Shown here: positions 1-5,238 of the stretch, piece after piece
Layout of the letters: each line of letters opens with the position of its first letter
How positions within the stretch are numbered: the stretch's first letter is position 1
DNA from: Bacteroidota bacterium
Lineage (GTDB): Bacteria > Bacteroidota > Bacteroidia > Flavobacteriales > Flavobacteriaceae
Assembly: GCA_021793535.1 (NCBI GenBank)
Contig: JAJYSO010000156.1
Span: 1-5,238 of the forward strand
Direction of reading: 5' to 3'
DNA: 5,238 nt
Translations under genes and position numbers: made by a program
The notes under the pieces: model-generated
The model's input: only the letters and a program-made list of their open reading frames with translations
Database searches by the model: none
Told to the model about the DNA's origin: nothing

Positions 1-979
1 GATCTCCGCCATTATTTCAGTTTTTATCGGAGATCAACTGACAAAAATTTTGGATGAATTAGAGATGGCCTCTGACCCTGATTTGTCCTCTCGTGAAAAA
101 TCGAAGCACCGGTTGAACGTGGTGATTAAAATTCCTGAGATCCTCATCGACAATACCGATCGAAACCGAACCTCTACTTTTGCTTTTACCGGAAATAAAT
201 TTGAATTGAGAGCGGTGGGATCTTCAGCAAACTGTGCCAATGCCATGACCATATTAAATACGGTTGTCGCCCAGCAATTGGCTGAATTTACAAAGGATGT
301 GTACCATTATGTTCAAGAGGGAGGTATGGATCGAGAAGATGCGATCTTCAAAGTCCTCAAACAGTACATCAAAGACACCAAAAAGATCCGCTTTGAGGGA
401 GACGGGTATAGTCAAGAATGGTTGGTCGAGGCCCAAAAACGGGGCTTGAGCAATCACATTAATACCCCAGATGCGCTGAAAACTAAAGTCTCCAAAAAGG
501 CAATCCAACTTTTTGAAAGCCTAGGGGTACTCAACGAAACCGAAATTAGGGCACGGTATGAGGTAGAGCTTGAGGATTATGTCAAACACATTCAAATCGA
601 AGCGAGAGTGATCGGGGATTTGGCTAGAAATCATATTATACCCACAGCCATTCAATATCAAAACATCTTGATACGCAATGTTCGTGGATTAAAAGAAATT
701 TATGGTGGCACCTATAAAAAATATGCCAAAGAGCAGTTGTATATTCTAGAGGCAATCTCCGGACATATCGAAGAAATTAATTCCGGGATCACCGAGATGA
801 TCGAGACCCGAAAAAAGGCAAATGTCATCCTCGATATAGAAGAACGTGCACAGTTGTATTGCTCGGAGGTAAAGCCTTTTTTTGAGCGGATTCGCTACCA
901 TTGTGACAAGTTGGAACTTTTGGTAGATGACCAATTGTGGCCGCTGGCCAAGTATAGAGAATTACTCTTTACCCACTAA
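1..979 (+). CDS. glnN: Glutamine synthetase type III, C-terminal part (5' truncated by window edge)
   Basis: Cytoplasmic enzyme that makes glutamine from glutamate, ammonia and ATP. The reading frame is open from base 2, giving 325 residues to TAA at 977-979. GSIII proteins are about 725-730 residues, so about 45% is present and the start lies upstream; the in-frame TTG at 50 is internal. Visible signatures, numbered from the first codon: IISVFIGDQL (4-13), the active-site stretch NRTSTFAFTGNKFELR (55-70) with its substrate-binding arginine, then AVGSSANCANAM, IQIEARVIGDLARNHIIP in the helical C-terminal region, and the terminal DDQLWPLAKYRELLF typical of GSIII. The long helical C-terminus and the motif wording separate it from GSI and GSII. 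The first residues, I-S before A-I-I-S, differ from the P-P I expect there; this is too near the edge to interpret. dnaG follows after 20 bases with no terminator visible, so read-through is possible. Confidence 0.95.
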   Translation, partial: ISAIISVFIGDQLTKILDELEMASDPDLSSREKSKHRLNVVIKIPEILIDNTDRNRTSTFAFTGNKFELRAVGSSANCANAMTILNTVVAQQLAEFTKDVYHYVQEGGMDREDAIFKVLKQYIKDTKKIRFEGDGYSQEWLVEAQKRGLSNHINTPDALKTKVSKKAIQLFESLGVLNETEIRARYEVELEDYVKHIQIEARVIGDLARNHIIPTAIQYQNILIRNVRGLKEIYGGTYKKYAKEQLYILEAISGHIEEINSGITEMIETRKKANVILDIEERAQLYCSEVKPFFERIRYHCDKLELLVDDQLWPLAKYRELLFTH

Positions 980-999
980 CCTGATTTTATTGTTTGGTA

Positions 1000-2991
1000 A
1001 TGATAAAAAAATCAACCATTGATCGTGTTTTTGAGACGGCTCGGGTAGAGGAGGTCATCGGTGATTTTGTTCAATTAAAAAAATCGGGTAGCAACTTCAA
1101 GGGGCTCAGCCCTTTTACAGATGAACGAACCCCGAGCTTTATGGTTTCTCCGGTAAAGCAGATATGGAAAGACTTCTCCAGTGGAAAAGGCGGAAATGTG
1201 GTGTCTTTTTTAATGGAGCATGAACATTTTAATTATCCTGAGGCCATCCGGTACTTGGCTAACAAATACGGGATTGAGGTAGAGGAAACAGAGCAGACTG
1301 ATGGGGAAAAGCAAGCGGCCAGTGAACGCGAAAGTATGTACCTGGTTAATCAGTTTGCCCGGGATTACTTTCGAGATCAATTGCTTTTATCGTCCGAGGG
1401 AAAAGCCATCGGACTGACCTATTTTAAAGAGCGTGGTTTTACCCAAGAGAGCATTGCGCGCTTTGAATTGGGATACTCTCCAAATAATTGGGATGCTTTT
1501 ACACAAGCCGCTTTGAAGAAAGGGTACAGCTCGGAGTTTTTAATAAAGACCGGATTGAGTATTGCCAAGGAGAAGGAAGGGCAAGAAAAAAAAATGTTTG
1601 ATCGGTTTAAAGGGCGGGTGATGTTTCCCATACATTCGATGTCCGGTCGAGTGCTGGGCTTTGGCGGTCGTATCTTGGCCACAAACAAACGCATGGCCAA
1701 GTACCTTAATTCTCCTGAGAGCGAGGTATACCACAAGAGTAAAGTGCTCTACGGGTTGTACCAAGCCAAACAGGAAATTGCGAAAGAAGATCGGTGTTAT
1801 TTGGTCGAAGGGTATACGGATGTGATCCAATTTCATCAAAAAGGAGTGACCAATACAGTGGCTTCTTCCGGTACGGCGCTAACACCGGAACAGATCCGTT
1901 TGATCAATCGGCTTACGGAAAATGTGGTTGTGCTTTATGACGGAGATGCCGCGGGGACCAGAGCGTCGGTCAGAGGGATTGATTTGATTTTGGAAGAGGG
2001 GATGAATGTGATGGTTTGCTCTTTTCCGCCGGGAGAAGACCCGGATAGTTTTGCTCGGAAAAACTCAGCTTCGGATATCAAGGCCTACTTGGCGGAAAAC
2101 GCTAAGGATTTTATCAGTTACAAAGCTTCTCTATTGATGGATGAAGCGCAGAGTGATCCTATTCAAAAGGCAGCTGTCATTCGAGATATGATGCAGAGTG
2201 TGGCCAAAATCCCCGATGCGATCAAACAGGAGCTCTACGTTAGAGAGTGTGTGAAAATCATGGACATCTCGGAGGAGGTGTTATACAGCACCCTGGCCCA
2301 GATCAAATCCAAAAATACCAAGGATAGACGAAAAGCCTCTCAACCGGGTAAATCCGAAAAACTAGCGGTGGTCAAGCAGACTGCTCAGCAGAAGGTAAAG
2401 GTAGATACGCAATATGAGATTGAAAAACACCTGATCGGTCTTTTGCTTCGTTATGGAGAGAAGGAAGGACTTTTTGAAGAATACCTCTTGGAGCCAAACG
2501 AAGAAGGAGAATTGGTGTTGAAGGCGGAGAAACGCAAGAAAAAAGTCTATGAGAAAATCATGCTTGATTTGCAGGAAGATGAAGTGGAGTTCACCCATCC
2601 GGAATTTAGGGCATTGTACACGTTGATCCTTTCGGAGTTCAAGCAGAAACAAATGTTGGTTATCGAGGAATTTATCAATAAAATTGACCCGAAATTATCC
2701 GAGAAGGTGACCTCTATATTGATGCGTGCCGATCGGTACCAATTACACCGATGGGACACCAAAGGCATTTTCGTAAAAGATATCAATGAGTTGGATGAGC
2801 GAGAGGTACTTCAAACCATACTCAATCTGCGCACGCTTTTGATTAAAAAGAAAGCGGCGGAGTTGATGAAACTGATGAAATCCGACGGATCATCTAGTCA
2901 TCGGGAAATGCTAGAGGAAATCCGCGACTATAAAAAGCTACAGGTCATTATCGCCCATAAGCTGGATATTGTGGTCAATCCCGGTATGTAG
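1000..2991 (+). CDS. dnaG: DNA primase DnaG lacking the zinc ligands
   Basis: Synthesises the RNA primers for leading- and lagging-strand replication and works with the replicative helicase. I take ATG 1000 (663 residues) over the in-frame TTG at 994, because MIKKSTIDRVFETARVEEVIGDFV matches the usual DnaG N-terminus. Domains: N-terminal zinc-ribbon-like domain (about 1-100), RNA polymerase core with TOPRIM (about 110-430), a basic Lys/Gln-rich linker (about 436-470), and a C-terminal helicase-binding-type domain (about 473-663). Core motifs: DRFKGRVMFPI (201-211), KYLNSPES (234-241), VEGYTD with Glu270, DGD at 314-316, and PPGEDPDSF with Asp347 and Asp349. These correspond to the metal-binding acids of E. 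coli primase, so catalysis should be intact. The oddity is the zinc site: where C-x2-H and C-x2-C are usual, Ser37, Thr40, Asp58 and Ser61 stand, although the surrounding fold residues (PF, TPSF, SGKGGN) are kept. No clear Shine-Dalgarno sequence precedes the start, as is usual in Bacteroidota. Confidence 0.97.
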   Translation: MIKKSTIDRVFETARVEEVIGDFVQLKKSGSNFKGLSPFTDERTPSFMVSPVKQIWKDFSSGKGGNVVSFLMEHEHFNYPEAIRYLANKYGIEVEETEQTDGEKQAASERESMYLVNQFARDYFRDQLLLSSEGKAIGLTYFKERGFTQESIARFELGYSPNNWDAFTQAALKKGYSSEFLIKTGLSIAKEKEGQEKKMFDRFKGRVMFPIHSMSGRVLGFGGRILATNKRMAKYLNSPESEVYHKSKVLYGLYQAKQEIAKEDRCYLVEGYTDVIQFHQKGVTNTVASSGTALTPEQIRLINRLTENVVVLYDGDAAGTRASVRGIDLILEEGMNVMVCSFPPGEDPDSFARKNSASDIKAYLAENAKDFISYKASLLMDEAQSDPIQKAAVIRDMMQSVAKIPDAIKQELYVRECVKIMDISEEVLYSTLAQIKSKNTKDRRKASQPGKSEKLAVVKQTAQQKVKVDTQYEIEKHLIGLLLRYGEKEGLFEEYLLEPNEEGELVLKAEKRKKKVYEKIMLDLQEDEVEFTHPEFRALYTLILSEFKQKQMLVIEEFINKIDPKLSEKVTSILMRADRYQLHRWDTKGIFVKDINELDEREVLQTILNLRTLLIKKKAAELMKLMKSDGSSSHREMLEEIRDYKKLQVIIAHKLDIVVNPGM

Positions 2992-3009
2992 TCCTTTATT
3001 TAAAAAACC

Positions 3010-3426
3010 TTATTCTTCCTCGGTGGCGGCCTCCTCTTCCTTTTTAAAGGAAGTCATCCCGCTATCAATAAGCAAATTATACCACTGCAGTACTTTTTTG
3101 ATGTGGCTGTTGTAAACGCGACTTTTGTCGTAGTCCGGCAGGATTTCTTCAAAGTACCCCGTCAGCTTGTCTTTTGAGGCTTTGGGATCAATTGCTTTAC
3201 CACCGTTTTCTTTTTCGTAGATTTTTTGAAAAACTTCGCCCAAAGGAATCTCGTCCACTTGTGTGTATATGGCTATTTCACTGAGCATACTGACATCGTG
3301 ACGCAAGTTGATTGGTAAGGTTTTTCCATTTTCAAGGGAACGTACCACAAGACCGGAATTGGTTTGTGCTTTGTATTCGTATAAGCCCGGTTTGTTGGCA
3401 ATGGTAATGATTTTCTCTAATCCCAT
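3010..3426 (-). CDS. DUF5606 family protein of Bacteroidota
   Basis: Protein of unknown function, 138 residues, apparently cytoplasmic, with no signal peptide or membrane segment. I recognise the DUF5606 pattern: LEKIITIANKPGLYEYKAQT near the start (3-22), the SMLSEIAIYT block (46-55), KASKDKLTGYFEEILPDYD (82-100), RVYNSHIKKVLQWYNLL (103-119), and an acidic Lys/Glu tail (128-138). It contains no cysteine. The start at 3426 is preferred over an in-frame ATG at 3456, because a promoter -7 box at 3446-3453 puts the upstream ATG before the transcript. It lies 54 bases downstream of def on the same strand. In Flavobacteriia, as I remember, this family is commonly found beside def, so the pairing looks conserved, but it says little about function. 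The 3' end converges on dnaG with 18 bases between. The role stays unknown; family assignment is from memory of the motif. Confidence 0.82.
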   Translation of the reverse strand: MGLEKIITIANKPGLYEYKAQTNSGLVVRSLENGKTLPINLRHDVSMLSEIAIYTQVDEIPLGEVFQKIYEKENGGKAIDPKASKDKLTGYFEEILPDYDKSRVYNSHIKKVLQWYNLLIDSGMTSFKKEEEAATEEE

Positions 3427-3445
3427 AGTATAAGTTTTTGCTCCG

Positions 3446-3476
3446 CAAATATGCAATCTTTACTGTTTTCTACAAA
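3446..3476 (-). promoter_or_regulatory. Bacteroidota-type promoter for the DUF5606 gene
   Basis: On the minus strand, TTTG (3473-3476) is followed after 19 bases by CATATTTG (3446-3453), seven of eight matches to the Bacteroidota -7 consensus TAnnTTTG. Transcription would begin about 5-8 bases further on, leaving a leader of roughly 15 bases before ATG 3426. This supports that start and suggests the gene can be transcribed apart from def, although read-through from def is also possible. Confidence 0.55.
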
Positions 3477-3480
3477 AAGA

Positions 3481-4071
3481 TCAATGTCTTTTTTTTGCTT
3501 TGGGAAAACGCATGCGATAATCTACACTTACTTTCCCGATGACGATGTTATTGAGCTTGTTCTTGATCAAACGCTTTTTTAAACTGGAAATTTTATCGGT
3601 AAAGAGGATGCCTTCGATATGGTCGTATTCGTGTTGGATGACACGGGCCATGAGTCCGGTAAAAGTTTCCGTGTGAGGGTTGAAGTCCTCGTCACGATAG
3701 GTTAAGGTTATTTCTTCGGGTCTGAAAATATCTTCTGTTATTCCCGGGATGCTTAGACAGCCTTCAGAGAAGGCCCAGTCTTCTCCATTTCGTTTGACTA
3801 CCTGAGGGTTAATAAAGGCTTTTTTACCCTTTTTTAGTTCTTCTTTTTCCTCTTTAGAAAGTTCTTCATCATCGGCAAAGGGGGAGGGATCTATAACGAA
3901 AATTCGAATGGATTTTCCGATTTGAGGAGCAGCCAGTCCCACGCCATTTGCATTGTACATGGTTTCAAACATATCGGCCACCAAACCTTTTAAATTTTCG
4001 AAGTTTTCCGGGACCTCTTCAGCCACTTTTTTCAGGATGGGATCGCCGTAGGCAACAATCGGTAATATCAT
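3481..4071 (-). CDS. def: Peptide deformylase
   Basis: Metal-dependent hydrolase that removes the N-formyl group from the initiator methionine of new proteins at the ribosome. It has 196 residues and starts at ATG 4071 (MILPIVAYGDPILKKVAEEV), the usual deformylase N-terminus. All three family motifs are present: GVGLAAPQIG (43-52, with Gln50), EGCLSIPG (103-110, metal ligand Cys105), and HEYDH (147-151, metal ligands His147 and His151, catalytic Glu148). A charged stretch rich in Glu and Lys (about 66-84, DDEELSKEEKEELKKGKK) sits between the first two motifs; I recall such an insertion in many Bacteroidota deformylases. The end is basic (FPKAKKRH). The DUF5606 gene follows after 54 bases. A perfect -7 box (TACCTTTG) lies about 30 bases upstream of the start. 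The usual partner gene fmt is not in the window. Confidence 0.98.
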   Translation of the reverse strand: MILPIVAYGDPILKKVAEEVPENFENLKGLVADMFETMYNANGVGLAAPQIGKSIRIFVIDPSPFADDEELSKEEKEELKKGKKAFINPQVVKRNGEDWAFSEGCLSIPGITEDIFRPEEITLTYRDEDFNPHTETFTGLMARVIQHEYDHIEGILFTDKISSLKKRLIKNKLNNIVIGKVSVDYRMRFPKAKKRH

Positions 4072-4099
4072 GGTTTTACGTGTTTTATATCCAAGATTG

Positions 4100-4107
4100 C
4101 AAAGGTA
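4100..4107 (-). promoter_or_regulatory. Promoter -7 box for def
   Basis: The minus strand reads TACCTTTG, a perfect match to TAnnTTTG, ending 28 bases before the def ATG at 4071. No good TTTG lies 19-21 bases upstream (only GTTA-like sequence), so the -33 element is weak. The predicted leader is about 20 bases and A-rich near the start, as is common in this phylum. Confidence 0.55.
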
Positions 4108-4146
4108 TAAAAATGAGCACTGAAATAACGATTAATCTTATTTTTT

Positions 4147-4204
4147 ACAAATTTTTAAGGGGGCGTATTTGCTTTTTGTGAGTGACAATTTTTGTATGGG
4201 GGCG
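4147..4204. repeat. Imperfect direct repeat between def and nth
   Basis: Two copies start 38 bases apart: ACAAATTTTTAAGGGGGCG at 4147-4165 and ACAATTTTTGTATGGGGGCG at 4185-4204. They share ACAA, a T run and the exact end GGGGGCG; the middle differs by small gaps. They lie in the 130-odd bases between the nth stop and the def start, upstream of the def promoter. No stem that would make a terminator is formed, because both copies have G runs on the same strand. The function is unknown, and it could be chance or a remnant of a duplication. Confidence 0.4.
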
Positions 4205-4207
4205 GGG

Positions 4208-4876
4208 TTAGGAGCGTTTTTTTATTCTTGATTTTTGGTAGGCATTCAGCACAGTTTTTCGTCCGATAGTTTTGGTGATGATGTCTTTTTCTAAATCCCA
4301 TCCGCGTGCGGGGGAATATTCCCTCCCGTAGAGGATGATCTGAATATGGACTTTGCCCCAAGTTGTTTTAGGGAAAAGGCGCTTTGCGTCTTTTTCCGTT
4401 TGCTTTACGTTTTTTCCGTTGGATAGCCCCCAGCGGTACATCAGGCGATGAATATGGGTGTCTACCGGGAAAGTGGGAATACCAAAAGCCTGTGACAAGA
4501 CAACGCTTGCTGTTTTGTGACCTACCGCGGGTAGTGCTTCCAGTGCTTCAAAACTCTGTGGGACTTTTCCGTCATGTTTTTCGATAAGCAGTTGGGAAAG
4601 GCCATGGATACCTTTGGATTTCATGGGGGAAAGTCCTACTGGGCGAATAATGTCTCGGATTTCTTCCACCGAGAGCTTGACCATGTCATAGGGATTGTCT
4701 GCCCGATCGAAGAGCAAGGGGGTAATTTGGTTGACGCGTTTGTCTGTGCTTTGTGCCGAAAGCAATACGGCAATAAGCAAAGTATAGGGATCCGAATGGT
4801 TTAAGGGAACAGTAACCTTGGGATAGATCTCATTTAACGTATTTAGAACGAAGTCTATTTTCTCTTGCTTTTTCAT
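4208..4876 (-). CDS. nth: Endonuclease III (DNA glycosylase/AP lyase) without an iron-sulfur cluster
   Basis: Bifunctional base-excision repair enzyme that removes oxidised pyrimidines and cuts the DNA at the abasic site. It has 222 residues from ATG 4876, close to E. coli Nth (211). The in-frame TTG at 4927 would add 17 residues, but it falls inside the predicted -7 promoter box. Visible: LLSAQSTDKRVN (38-49), the helix-hairpin-helix LPAVGHKTASVVL (115-127) with catalytic Lys121, and PVDTHIHR (137-144) with catalytic Asp139, matching E. coli Lys120 and Asp138. The C-terminus, where E. coli has C-x6-C-x2-C-x5-C, reads GREYSPARGWDLEKD and onward, with Ser188 at the first cysteine and no cysteine anywhere in the protein. 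The [4Fe-4S] cluster is therefore absent, while the catalytic residues are kept, so it should be active. MutY is less likely, given the Lys121/Asp139 pair. Its own promoter lies 49-80 bases upstream. Confidence 0.96.
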   Translation of the reverse strand: MKKQEKIDFVLNTLNEIYPKVTVPLNHSDPYTLLIAVLLSAQSTDKRVNQITPLLFDRADNPYDMVKLSVEEIRDIIRPVGLSPMKSKGIHGLSQLLIEKHDGKVPQSFEALEALPAVGHKTASVVLSQAFGIPTFPVDTHIHRLMYRWGLSNGKNVKQTEKDAKRLFPKTTWGKVHIQIILYGREYSPARGWDLEKDIITKTIGRKTVLNAYQKSRIKKRS

Positions 4877-4924
4877 TTTGTAGGAGATGTAATTTAAAGG
4901 CTGTCTGGAACATAATATGGTCTC

Positions 4925-4956
4925 CAAATCTACTATATAATTGTCGGATGGTCAAA
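4925..4956 (-). promoter_or_regulatory. Bacteroidota-type promoter for nth
   Basis: On the minus strand, TTTG (4953-4956) is followed after 20 bases by TAGATTTG (4925-4932). Both boxes match the consensus exactly, making this the best promoter in the window. The expected start point is near 4918-4920, giving a leader of about 43 bases before ATG 4876. It rules against the TTG at 4927 as the nth start, since that codon overlaps the -7 box. Confidence 0.7.
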
Positions 4957-5015
4957 TGTAAGTTTTACCCCGATGGTCTATTTTCAGGAATCAATCAGAA
5001 CCTCTTAAAAATTTA

Positions 5016-5047
5016 TTTGGAGGACTTATACGATTCATTTATCTTTA
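5016..5047 (+). promoter_or_regulatory. Bacteroidota-type promoter for lgt
   Basis: TTTG at 5016-5019 is followed after 20 bases by TATCTTTA at 5040-5047, seven of eight matches to TAnnTTTG (final G is A). Transcription would start near 5053, leaving a leader of under 20 bases before ATG 5071. It is divergent from the nth promoter, with 59 bases between the two -33 boxes, and independent of it. Confidence 0.5.
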
Positions 5048-5070
5048 ACAACGAGGCCAAAAATTGAAGA

Positions 5071-5238
5071 ATGGAAGATAAAATTCTCTATTGGGATGTT
5101 AACCCCGTTATATTTTGGATAACAGATACATTTCCTCTAAAATATTACGGACTACTCTTTGTATCAGGTCTCTTTTTAGGATATTTTATAGTTAAAAATA
5201 TTTATAAAAAAGAAAATATCCCGCTTGAAAGACTAGAC
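5071..5238 (+). CDS. lgt: Prolipoprotein diacylglyceryl transferase, N-terminal fragment (runs off window)
   Basis: Inner-membrane enzyme that transfers diacylglycerol from phosphatidylglycerol to the lipobox cysteine of prolipoproteins, the first step of lipoprotein maturation. Only 56 codons are present, with no stop before the edge. The sequence starts MEDKILYWDVNPVIFWI, then PLKYYGLLFVSGLFLGYFIV, a hydrophobic membrane segment at about 25-42, followed by KNIYKKENIPLERLD. This matches the Lgt N-terminal pattern DPVIF-x-IGP-x-x-x-x-WYGL-x(4)-GF (E. coli has DPVIFSIGPVALHWYGL). The catalytic His/Arg motifs lie beyond the window, so activity cannot be judged. Start ATG 5071 is the first in this frame that fits the family, and a promoter lies 24 bases or more upstream. 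It is divergent from nth. Its composition differs from the neighbours: GC is 48 of 168 bases (29%) and G/C at third positions is 12 of 56. Confidence 0.85.
   Translation, partial: MEDKILYWDVNPVIFWITDTFPLKYYGLLFVSGLFLGYFIVKNIYKKENIPLERLD

Noticed and set aside
991..1000. TATTGTTTG-like sequence just before dnaG as a promoter.
   Set aside because: The spacing between TA and TTTG is three rather than two bases, there is no TTTG 19-21 bases upstream, and it would leave almost no leader before ATG 1000.
1419..1839. Minus-strand open frames of about 100 codons inside dnaG.
   Set aside because: They are antisense shadows of a strongly conserved coding region and their translations show no recognisable domain.
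3036..3053. Inverted repeat CTTCCTTT-TT-AAAGGAAG near the DUF5606 and dnaG 3' ends, considered as a terminator.
   Set aside because: It lies inside the DUF5606 coding region (Ser-Phe-Lys-Lys-Glu-Glu), has a two-base loop and AT-rich stem, and no T run follows on either strand.
3948..4181. Plus-strand open frame of 77 codons across the def start region.
   Set aside because: It is antisense to def and its promoter, has no family resemblance, and no ribosome binding context.
4159..4207. G runs between nth and def as a G-quadruplex.
   Set aside because: Only three well-separated G runs are present with loops over 30 bases, so a stable four-run structure is not supported.

Overview
The window looks like an ordinary chromosomal segment of a Bacteroidota bacterium, most likely class Flavobacteriia. 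Three things point there: a type III glutamine synthetase, a DUF5606 protein (a family I know only from Bacteroidota), and promoters of the Bacteroidota form TTTG-N19/20-TAnnTTTG in place of the usual -35/-10 boxes. DnaG and endonuclease III also both have the metal-free form that I associate with Flavobacteriia. The class assignment rests on remembered family patterns, not on a search.

Layout, left to right. Positions 1-979 (+) hold the C-terminal 325 residues of glutamine synthetase III (nitrogen assimilation). Twenty bases later comes DNA primase dnaG (1000-2991, +). It converges tail to tail, with an 18-base gap, on a minus-strand block: DUF5606 protein (3010-3426), peptide deformylase def (3481-4071) and endonuclease III nth (4208-4876). 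After a 194-base divergent intergenic region, the N-terminal 56 codons of a prolipoprotein diacylglyceryl transferase (lgt, 5071-5238, +) run off the right edge. No stretch over 300 bases lacks a gene. I saw no tRNA, rRNA, mobile element, CRISPR or phage gene.

Functionally this is housekeeping: nitrogen assimilation, replication priming, N-terminal maturation of new proteins, base-excision repair and lipoprotein lipidation. The genes share no pathway. def, DUF5606, nth and lgt each have a recognisable promoter, so the minus-strand genes need not form one operon.

The most interesting observation is that two DNA-processing enzymes have lost their structural metal sites. DnaG has replaced all four zinc ligands of its N-terminal zinc ribbon (Ser37, Thr40, Asp58, Ser61), and Nth has no cysteine at all, so it cannot hold the usual [4Fe-4S] cluster. 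Other points are an abrupt drop in GC at lgt, a triple ATGGTC motif around the nth promoter, an imperfect direct repeat between nth and def, and an A9 run inside dnaG. I found no convincing new multi-gene system.
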